Under the pieces are notes generated by a model. The model did not search any database. It worked only from the letters and a program-made list of their open reading frames with translations, and was not told where the DNA came from. This document shows positions 54,501-58,633 of a DNA stretch of 64,000 nt, in pieces. Every line of letters begins with the position of its first letter. The stretch's first letter is position 1. Both the position numbers and the translations under genes were made by a program. Source of the DNA: Mesocentrotus franciscanus (lineage: Eukaryota; Echinodermata; Echinoidea; Camarodonta; Strongylocentrotidae); NCBI GenBank assembly GCA_037976565.1, contig CP137683.1, forward strand, positions 12,470,699 to 12,534,698, given 5' to 3'.

Positions 54501-57500
54501 TCTCTTGCTCTTTCATTTCTCACAATATAGGGGAATTTCACACGTATGTAAATATTGATTTTGTTATGGTATTATTTCTGGTTGAATCGCTCGTACATGT
54601 TTATGTATTCTACATTCTGATATATTGTTTGTTAAATGTTTCTGTTATTATTGTTATTACTATTAATGCAGGAGTTCACCATGGCAGAGATCCAGTACCA
54701 AGTGGATGAGCTTGTCTTCAGGATGAATGCCATACTGCATCAGAATGGCCTACCAGACAAACCCCTGGACTACCTGGATGATTCTGATGCCACCCAGAAT
54801 TACCATGATGATGGCATCTCCAGTTATCCTTCAGAGGTTAGTCCACGATGGTGACTTTAACCCCCTTGGATATGATGTGATTTTGGTATAACACACAGTT
54901 TCCATAGAATCAAGACAGGTGTACTCACATGAATAGCATTCAATGTATTAACCCTTTCAGTGCGATTGGCAGTTTCAAGCACCTACATTTTTCTGTTATA
55001 ATCTTATAGTTTTAACAAAGAAAAATCTGTCTTTTTGACATTCAAATGGATTCAATGTGGAATGATGTTCATATAAAGCAAAGAAATAGTTATCGCATCA
55101 AATTTTTTTTTATACAGGTTTGTAAACTTGATGGCATTATAATGATTAACAATCGTCTCTTTGAAACCTGAATGAACACATATATTCACATCCCATGGTA
55201 GTTTCAGGAAGTTTACTTTGTTTTTATGTACATGGTTTCTTATACCGAGGGCATATTAAAAGTTTACCATCAATAATGTTGTAAGTCATTCCTACTCACT
55301 TACGTTTGATTCATTATTTTTAATGCCAATTTCCTTTAACTCCAAAGTGTCTGTGTTGTATACAATATGAAGAGTATCAGTTTTAGTGAAACCCCACAGA
55401 GGTATGCTTTCAATTATTGGGCAAGAAACTTTTATGACCTTCAGAAGATTTTCAAACTTTTAGAAATTAATTTATTCATCCCTATGATTTTCATTAACGC
55501 AATGGTCTGTCTTCCCGAAACAGGATCAAGAATTTGACAATGACAAGTTTGAAGAGAGGGTGCAACGTTTGGAAGAGCAGCTGTACTTTAACAATCCAGA
55601 ACTGCGGGAGCTGATGACATCACCGGATGATGATGAGCCTGATAGACATAAGGGATTGAGGTAAGACAAGAAGAGAAGAGAAATGAGATAGATTGGTGAA
55701 GGAAAATATTGGTGAGAGATAAGATGAATGGGTAAAGATGGAAAAAGGTAATATAGATAAGTATATTAGTAAGAATAGTGGGAGACAAGATGGAGAATAA
55801 AGATATGTAAGAGATGAGATAGTTGGTAATAATTTTCAAGAGGTAAAATAGATTAGTAAGGAAATAATATAGATAGTTAAGATACAATTAGGTTACAGAT
55901 ATGATGGCCGAATTATTGTCGGTATGTACAAATAAAAAAAAGTTGGACAAAATACATGTATTTATTCAATCATTGTTTCCAGCATGCATTAGGAACATGT
56001 TGTTGATAGTACCCACGATATCTTGGGGAGAGGTCTACTTAAAGGTACTATGTCCCATTTGCAGGCCAAAAATATGAAAAGGTTAAATTCCAACGGCATT
56101 TGAAAGACAATACTAATTTAGAACTTCCCTTAAAAAAGGGGGGCTTGATAATGTCTTTAAGTGGGAAAATAACGACTATTAGTTGTCGAATCGACTTAGG
56201 AGCTATAGAGCCAGTAAGTAATAGTCTGATTTTTCAGACCATTGTACCGAATGGTCGTACGTTTTATGCTGCGCAAAGATTCAATCAGTTTAATTTTGGC
56301 CATTACAAGAAGTGGGTTATTGATGTAGACAAATGCTCATGTACCCTTTACAGCTCATTTTATGTATGTTATTACCAAAGATGAAAAAGCCAGTCAGTCA
56401 CTCAATAGTGTCTGACAGTGAAGTCTAGCAAGTAAACGGGTTTCCTTGCATAATTTGAATATTAGGACACTGCTAACGTTTAAATTTCACAGATAGGACA
56501 TACATGACATATTCATAATTCCTGCAAAGTTCTACAGAATTTGATGTTGGCTGCAAAGGGACACAGTATCTTTAAGAATGTATTTTACAATTTCAAATTA
56601 TACTCAACTGTTTTAATACCATCAACCATCAACCACCCTCTCCCTAGGGCCAGGCTAGAGCTAGAGATCTTCCGCCAGCTGCAACTATCCCGACAGCAAG
56701 ATGGGCTGGAGAGTGACGAACCAGGGATGGATGGTCTCGACAGGGACAGTGGGCAGATAACAGCCTCAGGATCCCTGGCTTCTTGCGACATCGGAGAGGA
56801 TAGCGCCCTCTCTTGTACCGACCTGAATGAGGCTGACACTGGTCGACCAGCCACGGCCTATCGAAAGGATGATGGGCAGGTTGCCTTTCCTCAGCCCATG
56901 AGGAATCTAGGTTTGTGTAGTAAATTCCTTGATTTTGCATGTTTAGAAAGTTATGGGTGAACTACAAGGCTGTTATCACAGACCCATTTTGAATTTTAAA
57001 AAAATTATCAAAACAAATATGCACAATTAAAGAAAAATATTACAATGACATGTGATTTCAAATTCTTTACCATTCAATAGAATTTGAGGTAACTTCTATA
57101 GATTGAAAATAAAACATCTGTTTTGAGCCACAAGGGCAGTGTACTGTAACCTAGACTTCTTGTGTCTGCGAATGGACGATAAATCTGTAATAGGGAAGTT
57201 TGTATCTTCAACATGTTACTACATAACTCCAAAATTCGACATGCCTTGGAGATATAATTTTGTGATTTCAATTGTGTACATTGATCATTTGACAGGAACT
57301 CTGGAAGAAAGGAGAGCTAATGGAGTGCAGATGAAGCCGAGCACTGTACAGGCTTGGGGGGATGATTCCACCACCCAGCAAATGGATGAACCCACAGAGG
57401 AAGAGCATCCTCTTGAGACATCACGAAGCAAGCGCCCACCCAAGAAGAATATCCTGAAGAGGCTTCCAAGGCCACATACTGCTGCTGTCTTCCCGATCAG

Positions 57501-58383
57501 AGACATCGCCCGACTGTCTGAAGATGGAGATGAGAGCCGAAGACCTCCCAAGCGAGGGAGTATTCAGCATAAGGACTCTAACACATCGAACGCATCATCA
57601 TCATCGGCCTACTCCCGTCGCCAGAGTAGTGATGGCTTGGGTGGTTATGTGGGTAGCGATAGCTCACATGCAGACACTAGCTCTTACGGGAGCAGACATT
57701 CAGGAGTGGTAAATGGGACTCAAATAAGGGGCAGGAATTGGAAAGTGACTCCGTTTACAAAGCATGGGTGGGAGGGTGAGGATCTCGGGGAGAGCCAGTC
57801 AAGTGAGAGAAGTGGTTGCAGCTCCCACGCGGCCAACGAGAAACGGGTTTCTCCACCAGCTCCATCAAGGACAAATTCTCAAGACTCTCAGGCATCATGC
57901 CAAATGAGAAGTGCTAAGTTTTACTCCTCTATGAGTAGTAGTGGTGATAAGAACAAGAAGAGGTGTGGGGATGGTAGACCAAGCGTTAATGAGCTGGTAT
58001 CCGACATTCCTATCGACTCTGATCCCAAAGACCACTACCCCATTGGTCACCACCCAAATCTCACAGTCAGCATGGAGAGTTTCCCTCTACCCAACAGCCT
58101 TGAGCACCTTGTGGTCTCAGACAGCAGTGACAACGAGAAGCAGAGTAGCCACCCTGCTCCTACCAGGTCCCTTAAGAGGAGAAAGGGGCACGAGGGGGGC
58201 AAAGCCAAATCCTCCAGGCTGAGGAAGACCAAGTCGAGGGGTAAAGGGAAAGGGCGGAGTCGGCTACAGGACCTTGGACATGTGAACCAAGGCTATAGCT
58301 CGGACAGTCACGGTGAAGGGCTTGAAGATGATAATATTCCTGTGATTGAGATGAGCAAGCACCCACTGCCAGGCCATTACTGA
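12187..58383 (+). CDS. Polycystin-1-family receptor-channel (REJ-GPS-PLAT-TRPP), 42 exons, 5' end missing
   Basis: Whole-gene entry; exons are listed separately. Joining the 42 exons gives about 2,695 codons ending in TGA at 58381-58383. Domain order by approximate residue of the traced part: Ser/Thr-rich stalk 1-400, REJ module 430-1040, GPS 1045-1090, TM1 1095-1120, PLAT 1144-1260, TM2-TM5 1300-1550, S1 1645-1665, TOP domain 1680-1880, S2-S6 with pore 1885-2095, coiled coil 2150-2240, basic Ser-rich tail to the end. This is the architecture of polycystin-1, PKD1L, PKDREJ and sea urchin REJ3-type proteins, which act as membrane receptors paired with TRPP2-like channel subunits. Function here is inferred from family. 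The first traced exon begins mid-codon, so upstream exons exist. As sequenced, three frame breaks occur (35.93, 36.51, 48.52 kb); the last would truncate the channel unless it is an assembly error. Which paralogue this is cannot be decided from the sequence alone. Confidence 0.92.
12854..13699 (+). CDS. Exon 2: long Ser/Thr/acidic mucin-like region
   Basis: 846 bp, in phase 1 and out phase 1 (donor T|GTAAGT). Rich in Ser, Thr, Glu and Asp, with runs such as SSSS and clusters such as EDYSDS. Probably an extended extracellular stalk; low complexity means no homology can be claimed. A minus-strand open frame over the same bases is a shadow. Confidence 0.85.
13730..14060. other. Intron 2, first part; nothing recognised
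   Basis: AT- and T-rich intron sequence before a TIR element. Confidence 0.6.
14063..15664. mobile_element. 1.6-kb element with ~30-bp terminal inverted repeats
   Basis: Left end TACCGTAAATCTCCGTGTAT followed by AAGGCGCAC; right end is its reverse complement, CGCCTTATACACGGAGATTTACGGTA split over 15638-15664. The flanks allow a TA target duplication, which fits the Tc1/mariner-pogo group. The interior has long A and T runs and no transposase frame, so it is non-autonomous. Confidence 0.8.
15788..15808 (+). CDS. Exon 3: 21-bp microexon
   Basis: TTTTCCAG before and GAG|GTAAGT after are both strong splice signals. It keeps phase 1 in and out and would add about seven residues (SSDGYEG) matching the acidic/Ser style of its neighbours. 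The gene reads through with or without it, so it may be a cassette exon. Confidence 0.55.
16406..16553. mobile_element. ~150-bp palindromic MITE
   Basis: Ends are GGGACCTGTTTCATAAAA and its reverse complement TTTTATGAAACAGGGCCC, with AT-rich inner arms around TTGTTATCAATAACAA. Lies in intron 3. Confidence 0.75.
16694..16955. mobile_element. Foldback element with ~80-bp TIRs, copy 1
   Basis: Begins GGGGGGTGTTTCACAAAGAC and ends with the reverse complement. Inner arms carry GCCATTGTTTGCTCTCACCA. A second copy lies at 29537-29814. Typical of non-autonomous DNA transposons. Confidence 0.85.
17032..17253 (+). CDS. Exon 4: REJ module, first part
   Basis: Phase 1 in and out (donor G|GTGAGT). After an acidic linker it reads FTLKPGILEEGRTYAVGVKI, which is the REJ-module strand pattern (L-x-P-G-x-L-x-x-G-x-x-Y). 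This is where recognisable receptor-for-egg-jelly homology begins. Confidence 0.9.
17901..18046 (+). CDS. Exon 5: REJ module
   Basis: Phase 1 in, phase 0 out. Contains GICSISPDSGTELDTIF, then C-x-x-W, the REJ consensus G-x-C-x-x-x-P-x-x-G with the following Cys and Trp. Confidence 0.93.
18678..18807 (+). CDS. Exon 6: REJ module
   Basis: Phase 0 in, phase 1 out. Starts DTPLQYEVRYSL, the (D/E)-x-P-L-x-Y segment that follows C-x-x-W in REJ modules. Confidence 0.92.
18880..19440. repeat. TGATTGATT-type degenerate tandem repeat
   Basis: Short units such as GATTGTTTGATTGCAT repeated many times with decay to the right. Occupies most of intron 6. Confidence 0.9.
19465..19579 (+). CDS. Exon 7: REJ module
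   Basis: Phase 1 in, phase 2 out (CT|GTAAGT). Begins VYLKLAIVDSKGG, a beta-strand pair typical of the PKD/fibronectin-like folds in REJ modules, then a linker into the helical part. Confidence 0.9.
19580..24627. other. Intron 7, 5 kb, the largest intron
   Basis: Phase-2 boundaries on both sides join directly into a Leu codon, so no exon need be missing. Holds a foldback element at 19841-19894, a pair of similar segments around AGCCAATCAGA at 20510 and 20610, and a segment at 22000-22320 that resembles dispersed repeat. I see no second gene inside. Confidence 0.7.
19841..19894. repeat. ~54-bp foldback, copy 1
   Basis: TGAGAACCAGAAGGGCAT and its near reverse complement ATGCCCTTCTGGCTCTCA flank an 18-bp loop. 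A related foldback lies at 43037-43092 in another intron. Confidence 0.8.
24628..24781 (+). CDS. Exon 8: REJ module, helical part
   Basis: Phase 2 in, phase 0 out. Includes VRLVAHLLNQLSHVLDEEED; the HLLNQL helix matches the C-terminal helical half of REJ modules. Confidence 0.92.
25547..25675 (+). CDS. Exon 9: REJ module, helical part
   Basis: Phase 0 in and out. Amphipathic helical sequence (RSALLEGILALPI, EILQVVGAINEV). Donor GAG|GTAGGC. Confidence 0.92.
26687..26923 (+). CDS. Exon 10: REJ module, helical part
   Basis: Phase 0 in and out. Contains ARDALEVMVMVASNILESL, the repeated 'A-x-x-x-L-x-x-x-x-x-N-x-L' helix seen between REJ and GPS in polycystin-1 relatives. The open frame continues upstream into the intron but the TTCCAG acceptor marks the true edge. 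Confidence 0.92.
27575..27850 (+). CDS. Exon 11: ectodomain between REJ and GPS
   Basis: Phase 0 in and out. Has helical sequence then FTLPPGLDALVG and a Trp/Tyr-rich stretch with MVTYVDNPFMWG; the N-P-(F/Y) segment is usual in PKD1L and PKDREJ ectodomains just before the GPS/GAIN region. Confidence 0.92.
28386..28511 (+). CDS. Exon 12: pre-GPS (GAIN-like) region
   Basis: Phase 0 in and out. Contains VASLELYSCDD and a strand LPAGEEIIIDI, matching the beta-rich subdomain before GPS sites. Confidence 0.9.
29537..29814. mobile_element. Foldback element with ~80-bp TIRs, copy 2
   Basis: Same family as 16694-16955: begins GGGGGGTGTTTCACAAAGAC and ends in its reverse complement. It ends only 38 bp before exon 13. 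Confidence 0.85.
29853..30001 (+). CDS. Exon 13: pre-GPS region
   Basis: Phase 0 in, phase 2 out. Contains SYNYSFDPAFMSVHSFNV and alternating strands (HISIKLTPI, PITVLLR), as in the GAIN-type fold. Confidence 0.9.
30167..30516. mobile_element. 350-bp MITE with long TIRs and TTAA ends
   Basis: TTAA, then AAAGCCCCTCTAAAAGTGTT in; the right end is AACACTTTAGAGGGGCTTTAA. Nearly the whole element is a palindrome. TTAA target sites point to the piggyBac or Kolobok superfamilies. A related internal fragment is at about 61775-61985. Confidence 0.85.
30732..30832 (+). CDS. Exon 14: pre-GPS region
   Basis: Phase 2 in, phase 1 out. Contains YGVEPTPTMYDLCWNHN then IDIFLPPGSFNG, a Y-G-x-x-P-T-x-x-x-Y-D pattern common ahead of the GPS in polycystin-1 family proteins. 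Confidence 0.92.
31075..31160. repeat. (TTCATGTA)n microsatellite
   Basis: About ten tandem copies of an 8-bp unit in intron 14. Confidence 0.9.
31527..31661 (+). CDS. Exon 15: pre-GPS region
   Basis: Phase 1 in and out. Begins VSGRYYLALVDG and ends in ECLYWDPSEG; the C-x-(F/Y)-W segment leads into the GPS. Confidence 0.93.
31815..32320. repeat. Dispersed repeat with ~146-bp internal units
   Basis: Starts GCCTCCGCAACGAAGTAGCC and ends near GGCGGAGGCATC. Inside, a unit with AACCGATTGA and GAGGTCAAAGGTCAAA repeats about three times. Similar elements are common in marine invertebrate genomes (general knowledge). Lies in intron 15. Confidence 0.75.
32459..32606 (+). CDS. Exon 16: GPS autoproteolysis site
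   Basis: Phase 1 in, phase 2 out. Reads VSWSPEGC, then after a Ser/Thr run TTQCLCTHLSSFGVSFVP. The Trp, the C-x-C pair and HL|S are the GPS signature; in the family, cleavage falls between Leu and the following Ser/Thr, giving two non-covalently joined chains. The HLSS form (Ser instead of Thr at P1') is an accepted variant. Confidence 0.95.
32839..32991 (+). CDS. Exon 17: first transmembrane segment and start of cytoplasmic loop
   Basis: Phase 2 in and out. YLFVAGLMGVYALLFIYCYY is a clear membrane span straight after the GPS, followed by a charged ADRHDEKKQG linker to the PLAT domain, as expected. Confidence 0.95.
33690..33956 (-). mobile_element. tRNA-derived SINE, family 1 copy
   Basis: Read on the minus strand it starts with a tRNA-like head: A box near TGGTCTAGTGGATAAG and B box near AGTTCGAGTCC. 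The far end carries a TATATAGCGC tail. A second copy is at 53154-53418. Not a functional tRNA gene. Confidence 0.8.
34267..34428 (+). CDS. Exon 18: PLAT domain, first half
   Basis: Phase 2 in and out. YDITVETGFRTGAGTTARIS is the PLAT opening (Y-x-I-x-V-x-T-G-x-x-x-x-A-G-T-T-A), followed by IVLHGEEGHS and FERNSRDRFII. PLAT domains bind lipids and partner proteins at the inner membrane face. Confidence 0.97.
35295..35390 (+). pseudogene. Decayed duplicate of the second PLAT exon
   Basis: After TTTGGTAG the sequence runs parallel to the start of exon 19: GGAATCTCTAGGAAACATCC against GAATCTCTTGGAAACATCC, and CACCAAGCTGGTACCT against CGCCAGGCTGGTACCT. Indels destroy the frame, the following match stops after about 90 bp, and no donor is present. 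Confidence 0.8.
35436..35625 (-). mobile_element. tRNA-derived SINE, family 2 copy
   Basis: On the minus strand: A box in ATGGCTCAGTGGTTGAGC, B box GGTTCGAAACC. The end ACCTGACTGCTAAGAAAGC is shared with 58431-58633. Confidence 0.8.
35758..35972 (+). CDS. Exon 19: PLAT domain, second half (frame break near 35930)
   Basis: Phase 2 in, literal phase 1 out. Contains RLQLWHNNAGLSPGWYLSRI then IRDLLTGQKWFFICERWFAV: the (L/W)-W-H-D/N-N and G-x-x-P-x-W-x-L PLAT motifs. After DDGKIER the literal frame gives ERAACGGRWGWLHQ, which does not look like the family. The other frame gives ELLVVGDGVGFTK, matching the usual acidic-helix region. The switch lies in a short GA run (35928-35936) and looks like a 2-bp loss. 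Confidence 0.9.
36449..36621 (+). CDS. Exon 20: second transmembrane segment (frame break near 36513)
   Basis: The first part makes family-like sequence only in the frame giving AQYFADYYLWSSVFTR. From about 36515 the good frame gives PPYSIFTRVQRLTCC and then TM2 (CLCISMGFMCVNTLWY). One C appears to be missing where the consensus expects R-P-P. The literal frame enters from exon 19 in phase 1 and leaves in phase 0, so the downstream frame is kept. Confidence 0.9.
37077..37193 (+). CDS. Exon 21: third transmembrane segment
   Basis: Phase 0 in and out. VLVGIVTALVAIPINFPLI followed by MLFRRSR, the family pattern of a span ending in F-R-x-S. Acidic residues ahead of it fit an extracellular loop. 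Confidence 0.95.
37395..37482 (+). CDS. Exon 22: cytoplasmic loop
   Basis: Phase 0 in, phase 1 out. Polar SSNKNQSSSKNQS comes from an 18-bp tandem duplication. Variable loop between TM3 and TM4. Confidence 0.88.
37783..38106 (-). mobile_element. tRNA-derived SINE, family 3 copy
   Basis: On the minus strand: GTGTCGTAGTCGAGTGGTTT (A box) and GGGTTCGATCCCTGACAC (B box, with GACAC able to pair with the leading GTGTC). The other end has ATTTATATAGCGC. The head is too short for a working tRNA. Confidence 0.8.
38179..38255 (+). CDS. Exon 23: cytoplasmic loop
   Basis: Phase 1 in, phase 0 out. Short charged helix AAQLYNLQRWAREKWKHRHK between TM3 and TM4. The donor is GTGTGT, weaker than most in this gene. 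Confidence 0.85.
38314..38690. mobile_element. ~380-bp MITE
   Basis: Left end GCTACCGCAACTAGGGTATT, right end the near reverse complement (AATATCGTATTTGCGGTAG). GC-richer interior; no coding frame. Intron 23. Confidence 0.7.
38755..38800. repeat. Short CCCTAA-like tract
   Basis: A few imperfect CCTAAC repeats next to the MITE. Too short and degenerate for a telomere remnant; simple repeat. Confidence 0.6.
39086..39192 (+). CDS. Exon 24: cytoplasmic loop, Ser-rich
   Basis: Phase 0 in, phase 2 out. Ser-rich sequence (ENESSRSSIDAHSYSSGFG) typical of the phosphorylatable loop between TM3 and TM4. Confidence 0.9.
40014..40217 (+). CDS. Exon 25: fourth transmembrane segment
   Basis: Phase 2 in and out. 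Acidic Ser-rich lead (ESWESIDTIP), then LPHFFYFVAWGGSIFIVIAS and an adjoining SSVITIVLGLK span, matching the LP-x-x-x-x-Y-x-x-W-x-L motif of the family. Confidence 0.95.
40554..40817. repeat. Tandem array of three ~65-bp hairpins
   Basis: Each unit reads GCTTAACCCC, GACTATAGGTGGGGCTAA, then the inverse arm ending GGGTTAAGC; units start at about 40554, 40650 and 40752. They are separated by a spacer with TTTGCCAGTGTGAAAA. Half-copies of the arm appear at 40275-40330. Confidence 0.9.
41095..41165. repeat. (ATT)n microsatellite
   Basis: Imperfect ATT/TTATTG trinucleotide run in intron 25. Confidence 0.85.
41200..41590 (-). mobile_element. Probable tRNA-derived SINE
   Basis: On the minus strand the head reads TTGGATCAGATGGTAAAATG (A-box-like) and GGGCTCGAATCC (B box). 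The left boundary is uncertain. It ends just before exon 26. Confidence 0.5.
41630..41714 (+). CDS. Exon 26: fifth transmembrane segment
   Basis: Phase 2 in, phase 0 out. FSYAQAIYWMQSMYFSFLQC followed by IFITQPSV; the ending Q-P-x-(K/V) is a family hallmark. Confidence 0.95.
42476..42619 (+). CDS. Exon 27: cytoplasmic loop after TM5
   Basis: Phase 0 in and out. Charged helical sequence (AMLTIGKAWKHSNNIKIFDH). The donor AAG|GTTAGT is acceptable. Confidence 0.9.
42855..42973 (+). CDS. Exon 28: cytoplasmic loop before S1
   Basis: Phase 0 in, phase 2 out. YLRFARPPQPKELQKAKEKM then LKEKHMYAILR: the A-R-P-P and L-K-E-x-x-(M) motifs that precede S1 in polycystin-1 proteins. Confidence 0.95.
43037..43092. 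repeat. ~55-bp foldback, copy 2
   Basis: CCAGAAGGGCGTTAACTC and GAGTTAATGCCCTTCCGG are near reverse complements. Related to 19841-19894; a partial third copy follows at 43118-43150. Confidence 0.8.
43655..43765 (+). CDS. Exon 29: S1 of the channel unit
   Basis: Phase 2 in and out. RDVILFFILIFCVLWMAYG is S1; the following NNSVNQIFLK starts the extracellular TOP (polycystin) domain. Confidence 0.95.
44351..44474 (+). CDS. Exon 30: TOP domain
   Basis: Phase 2 in, phase 0 out. Contains VTTVDDLWHWLQEDMADTLY; the D-x-W-x-W-L motif is the usual start of the first TOP helix. Confidence 0.95.
44955..45905 (+). pseudogene. Array of five decayed copies of the exon 31 acceptor region
   Basis: Copies of the intron end plus exon start lie at about 44955-45100, 45260-45365, 45470-45530, 45600-45660 and 45830-45900; the real exon follows at 46010. 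The first two keep a good acceptor (GTGCAG, GCTGCAG at 44982 and 45291) and an open frame (GSVMITGESILLGTPYLRQL; GSVMVTEDSILLCRP). All lose similarity before the exon's donor. Later copies have indels, and the third lacks most of the exon start. Confidence 0.88.
46010..46287 (+). CDS. Exon 31: TOP domain with the polycystin motif
   Basis: Phase 0 in, phase 2 out. SILLGRPSLRQLRVRPHTC is the (G/R)-x-x-x-(L/I)-R-Q-x-R-V...C pattern; a second Cys (GDC) follows, probably its disulphide partner. Then KWVFRTAHQL and GMFTTYEGDGYAVDF, matching the Y-x-G-x-G-Y-x-x-x-(L/F) strand. The largest exon of the channel unit. Confidence 0.96.
47032..47145 (+). CDS. Exon 32: end of TOP domain
   Basis: Phase 2 in and out. 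SLLWHLRNNSWIDAQTRAVI then EFTLYNAPYNLF, the W-(I/L)-D-x-x-T-R-x-(V/A) and Y-N-x-x-x-N-L-F motifs before S2. Confidence 0.96.
47295..47970 (+). pseudogene. Two decayed copies of exon 32, split by a MITE
   Basis: 47295-47395 repeats the exon from AATAACTCCTGGAT to its end but has a TAA and no acceptor. 47900-47955 repeats only the end (TTCACCCTTCACAATGCCCC). Both are followed by a shared tail with GACC(C/T)TGATCTAGGA, so the duplicated unit included intron sequence. Confidence 0.85.
47430..47876. mobile_element. ~450-bp MITE inserted in a duplicated unit
   Basis: Left end GGGCCGGTATTCAATTCAAT, right end ATTTGAATACGGGCCC. Both ends carry TACTTA-rich inverted sequence. It sits inside the tail of the first decayed exon 32 copy, so it arrived after the duplication. 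Confidence 0.8.
48494..48613 (+). CDS. Exon 33: link into S2 (frame break near 48523)
   Basis: Enters in phase 2 as SAVAFVAEIP, as the family requires (F-x-x-V-x-x-x-x-E-x-P). From about 48524 the family-like frame shifts to GAVYPMPKVESVQLYRYEKP then DYFIMACE. The literal frame instead gives VLVLCIPCPKL and leaves out of phase with exon 34, reaching TGA there. One base appears to be missing at about 48521-48526. Confidence 0.9.
48803..49060 (+). mobile_element. 3' fragment of a non-LTR retrotransposon (LINE)
   Basis: Contains KLRWYGHVVSH and a following basic RSRRR cluster, the C-terminal pattern of LINE reverse transcriptases (L-R-W-x-G-H-V-x-R). Frame is broken soon after and no other RT motif is present. 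Confidence 0.6.
49231..49332 (+). CDS. Exon 34: S2 and S2-S3 linker
   Basis: Starts in phase 0: LLFVLLVALISKQEIVKV completes S2 begun by MACE in exon 33, then the charged linker RAYFRSAWSWVE. Confidence 0.95.
49423..49480 (+). mobile_element. SINE 3' tail fragment
   Basis: TGTAAAGCACTGTGAAAC and GAGCGCTATAGAAATG match the conserved tail shape of metazoan SINEs (GTAAAGCGCTTTGA...GCGCTATATAAAT). No tRNA head is visible. Confidence 0.5.
49899..51269. repeat. 1.4-kb element with GTCTCGCCTGC inverted ends and ~175-bp internal units
   Basis: Left end GTCTCGCCTGC (49899-49909), right end GCAGGCGAGAC (51259-51269). Inside, a unit with AGGTCAAGGTCAAAGGTCAT and TTGTGGCATCA repeats about four times between 49970 and 50680. 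No coding frame. Intron 34. Confidence 0.75.
51392..51532 (+). CDS. Exon 35: S3 and S3-S4 loop
   Basis: Phase 0 in and out. MSFILVSITYFAMYVYRF is S3; the loop ends FVDLSFLAWWDQ, like the family's F-x-x-x-x-x-W-x-(D/Q) motif. Confidence 0.95.
51997..52131 (+). CDS. Exon 36: S4 and start of S5
   Basis: Phase 0 in and out. LIGLILFILTLKSLHLLRFN is S4 (K-x-x-x-x-x-R-F-N ending conserved), followed by the S4-S5 linker and LGHLLLHM opening S5. Confidence 0.95.
52145..52480. repeat. (ACC/CAC)n trinucleotide-rich tract
   Basis: Degenerate ACT-ACC repeats start just after the exon 36 donor and give long open frames by composition only. Confidence 0.9.
52620..52844 (+). CDS. Exon 37: S5, pore loop and S6
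   Basis: Phase 0 in and out. LETAFACLGNLLFG ends S5; a pore helix (VYPAYEVISSLIVG) and SAPDHS follow; S6 is LFPVLWPMFYISYVICMVIF. The usual PKD2 filter L-G-D is absent, with IVGSAPD in its place. S6 has no basic residue. Confidence 0.95.
53154..53418 (-). mobile_element. tRNA-derived SINE, family 1 copy
   Basis: Close match to 33690-33956. On the minus strand: TTGTGGTCTAGTGGATCCG (A box) and GGTTCGAGTCC-like B box. Confidence 0.8.
53511..53672 (+). CDS. Exon 38: post-S6 cytoplasmic segment
   Basis: Phase 0 in and out. MKAILCHNYRKVK directly follows S6, then a helix EVISFFWHRFLCWLGIRK, as in the family's F-x-x-x-R-x-x-x-x-x-G region. The frame stays open past the donor (see the acidic read-through finding). 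Confidence 0.94.
53690..54025. repeat. (GAT)n-rich tract
   Basis: Imperfect GATGAT/GAGGAG repeats beginning 18 bp after the exon 38 donor. Produces acidic, Met-rich or His-rich frames depending on frame and strand. Confidence 0.9.
54170..54530. repeat. CT-rich tract with ~245-bp-spaced direct repeat
   Basis: TATCTTCCTCTTTCTTTCTC to TATGTATCCTCTCTCTC at 54183-54270 recurs at 54428-54510. Confidence 0.8.
54672..54836 (+). CDS. Exon 39: start of cytoplasmic coiled coil
   Basis: Phase 0 in and out. EFTMAEIQYQVDELVFRMNA has heptad spacing; an acidic linker follows. Polycystin-1 family tails often carry a coiled coil that pairs with a TRPP2-type subunit (family knowledge). Confidence 0.92.
55524..55660 (+). 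CDS. Exon 40: coiled coil, second part
   Basis: Phase 0 in, phase 2 out. FEERVQRLEEQLYF gives two clear heptads, then acidic SPDDDEPDR. Confidence 0.92.
55660..55890. repeat. AGATAAG-type degenerate repeat
   Basis: Purine-rich short repeats (GAGATAGATTGGT-like) directly after exon 40. Confidence 0.7.
56039..56575. mobile_element. 537-bp MITE with TTAA ends
   Basis: Left end TTAAAGGTACTATGTCCC, right end GGGACACAGTATCTTTAA. The TIRs extend about 28 bp. TTAA sites suggest the piggyBac or Kolobok superfamilies. The 94-codon frame inside has no recognisable domain. Confidence 0.85.
56648..56910 (+). CDS. Exon 41: cytoplasmic tail
   Basis: Phase 2 in, phase 1 out. Begins with a helix RARLELEIFRQLQLSRQQ continuing the coiled-coil region, then acidic/Ser sequence. 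Donor G|GTTTGT is weaker than average. Minus-strand frames here are shadows. Confidence 0.9.
57296..58383 (+). CDS. Exon 42: terminal exon, basic Ser-rich tail and stop
   Basis: Acceptor TTTGACAG; phase 1 in. 362 codons to TGA at 58381. Contains basic clusters (RSKRPPKKNILKRLPRP; LRKTKSRGKGKGRSR) separated by Ser-rich acidic stretches. No domain recognised; likely disordered and a substrate for kinases. The open frame upstream of 57296 is intron. Confidence 0.93.
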
Positions 58384-58430
58384 ATCTCACATTCCAAAGA
58401 ATGAACCAGTTGAAAGTGTGATGGTTCTAT

Positions 58431-58633
58431 TGCACCTGACTGCTAAGAAAGCCAGTGTACAAGTGTGTACATGTAAGTAAGCAACCGACCAGAGGGACTT
58501 ATGGCTTTCTCTCCAATCCGAGGGAATTGTTGATGATGATGAATGCCTCACCAAAGGGCACTACATTGACTTAATGGCCAACCAAGGACTTCTCACTCAG
58601 GAGACCACTGCTCTACCACTAAGCCATTGTGCC
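58431..58633 (-). mobile_element. tRNA-derived SINE, family 2 copy, in the 3' UTR
   Basis: Shares ACCTGACTGCTAAGAAAGC and the tRNA-like head with 35436-35625. It lies antisense to the host gene, starting 48 bp after the stop codon. The B box is degenerate. Confidence 0.8.

Noticed and set aside
56100..56384. 94-codon frame upstream of exon 41
   Set aside because: Falls wholly inside the TTAA-flanked MITE.
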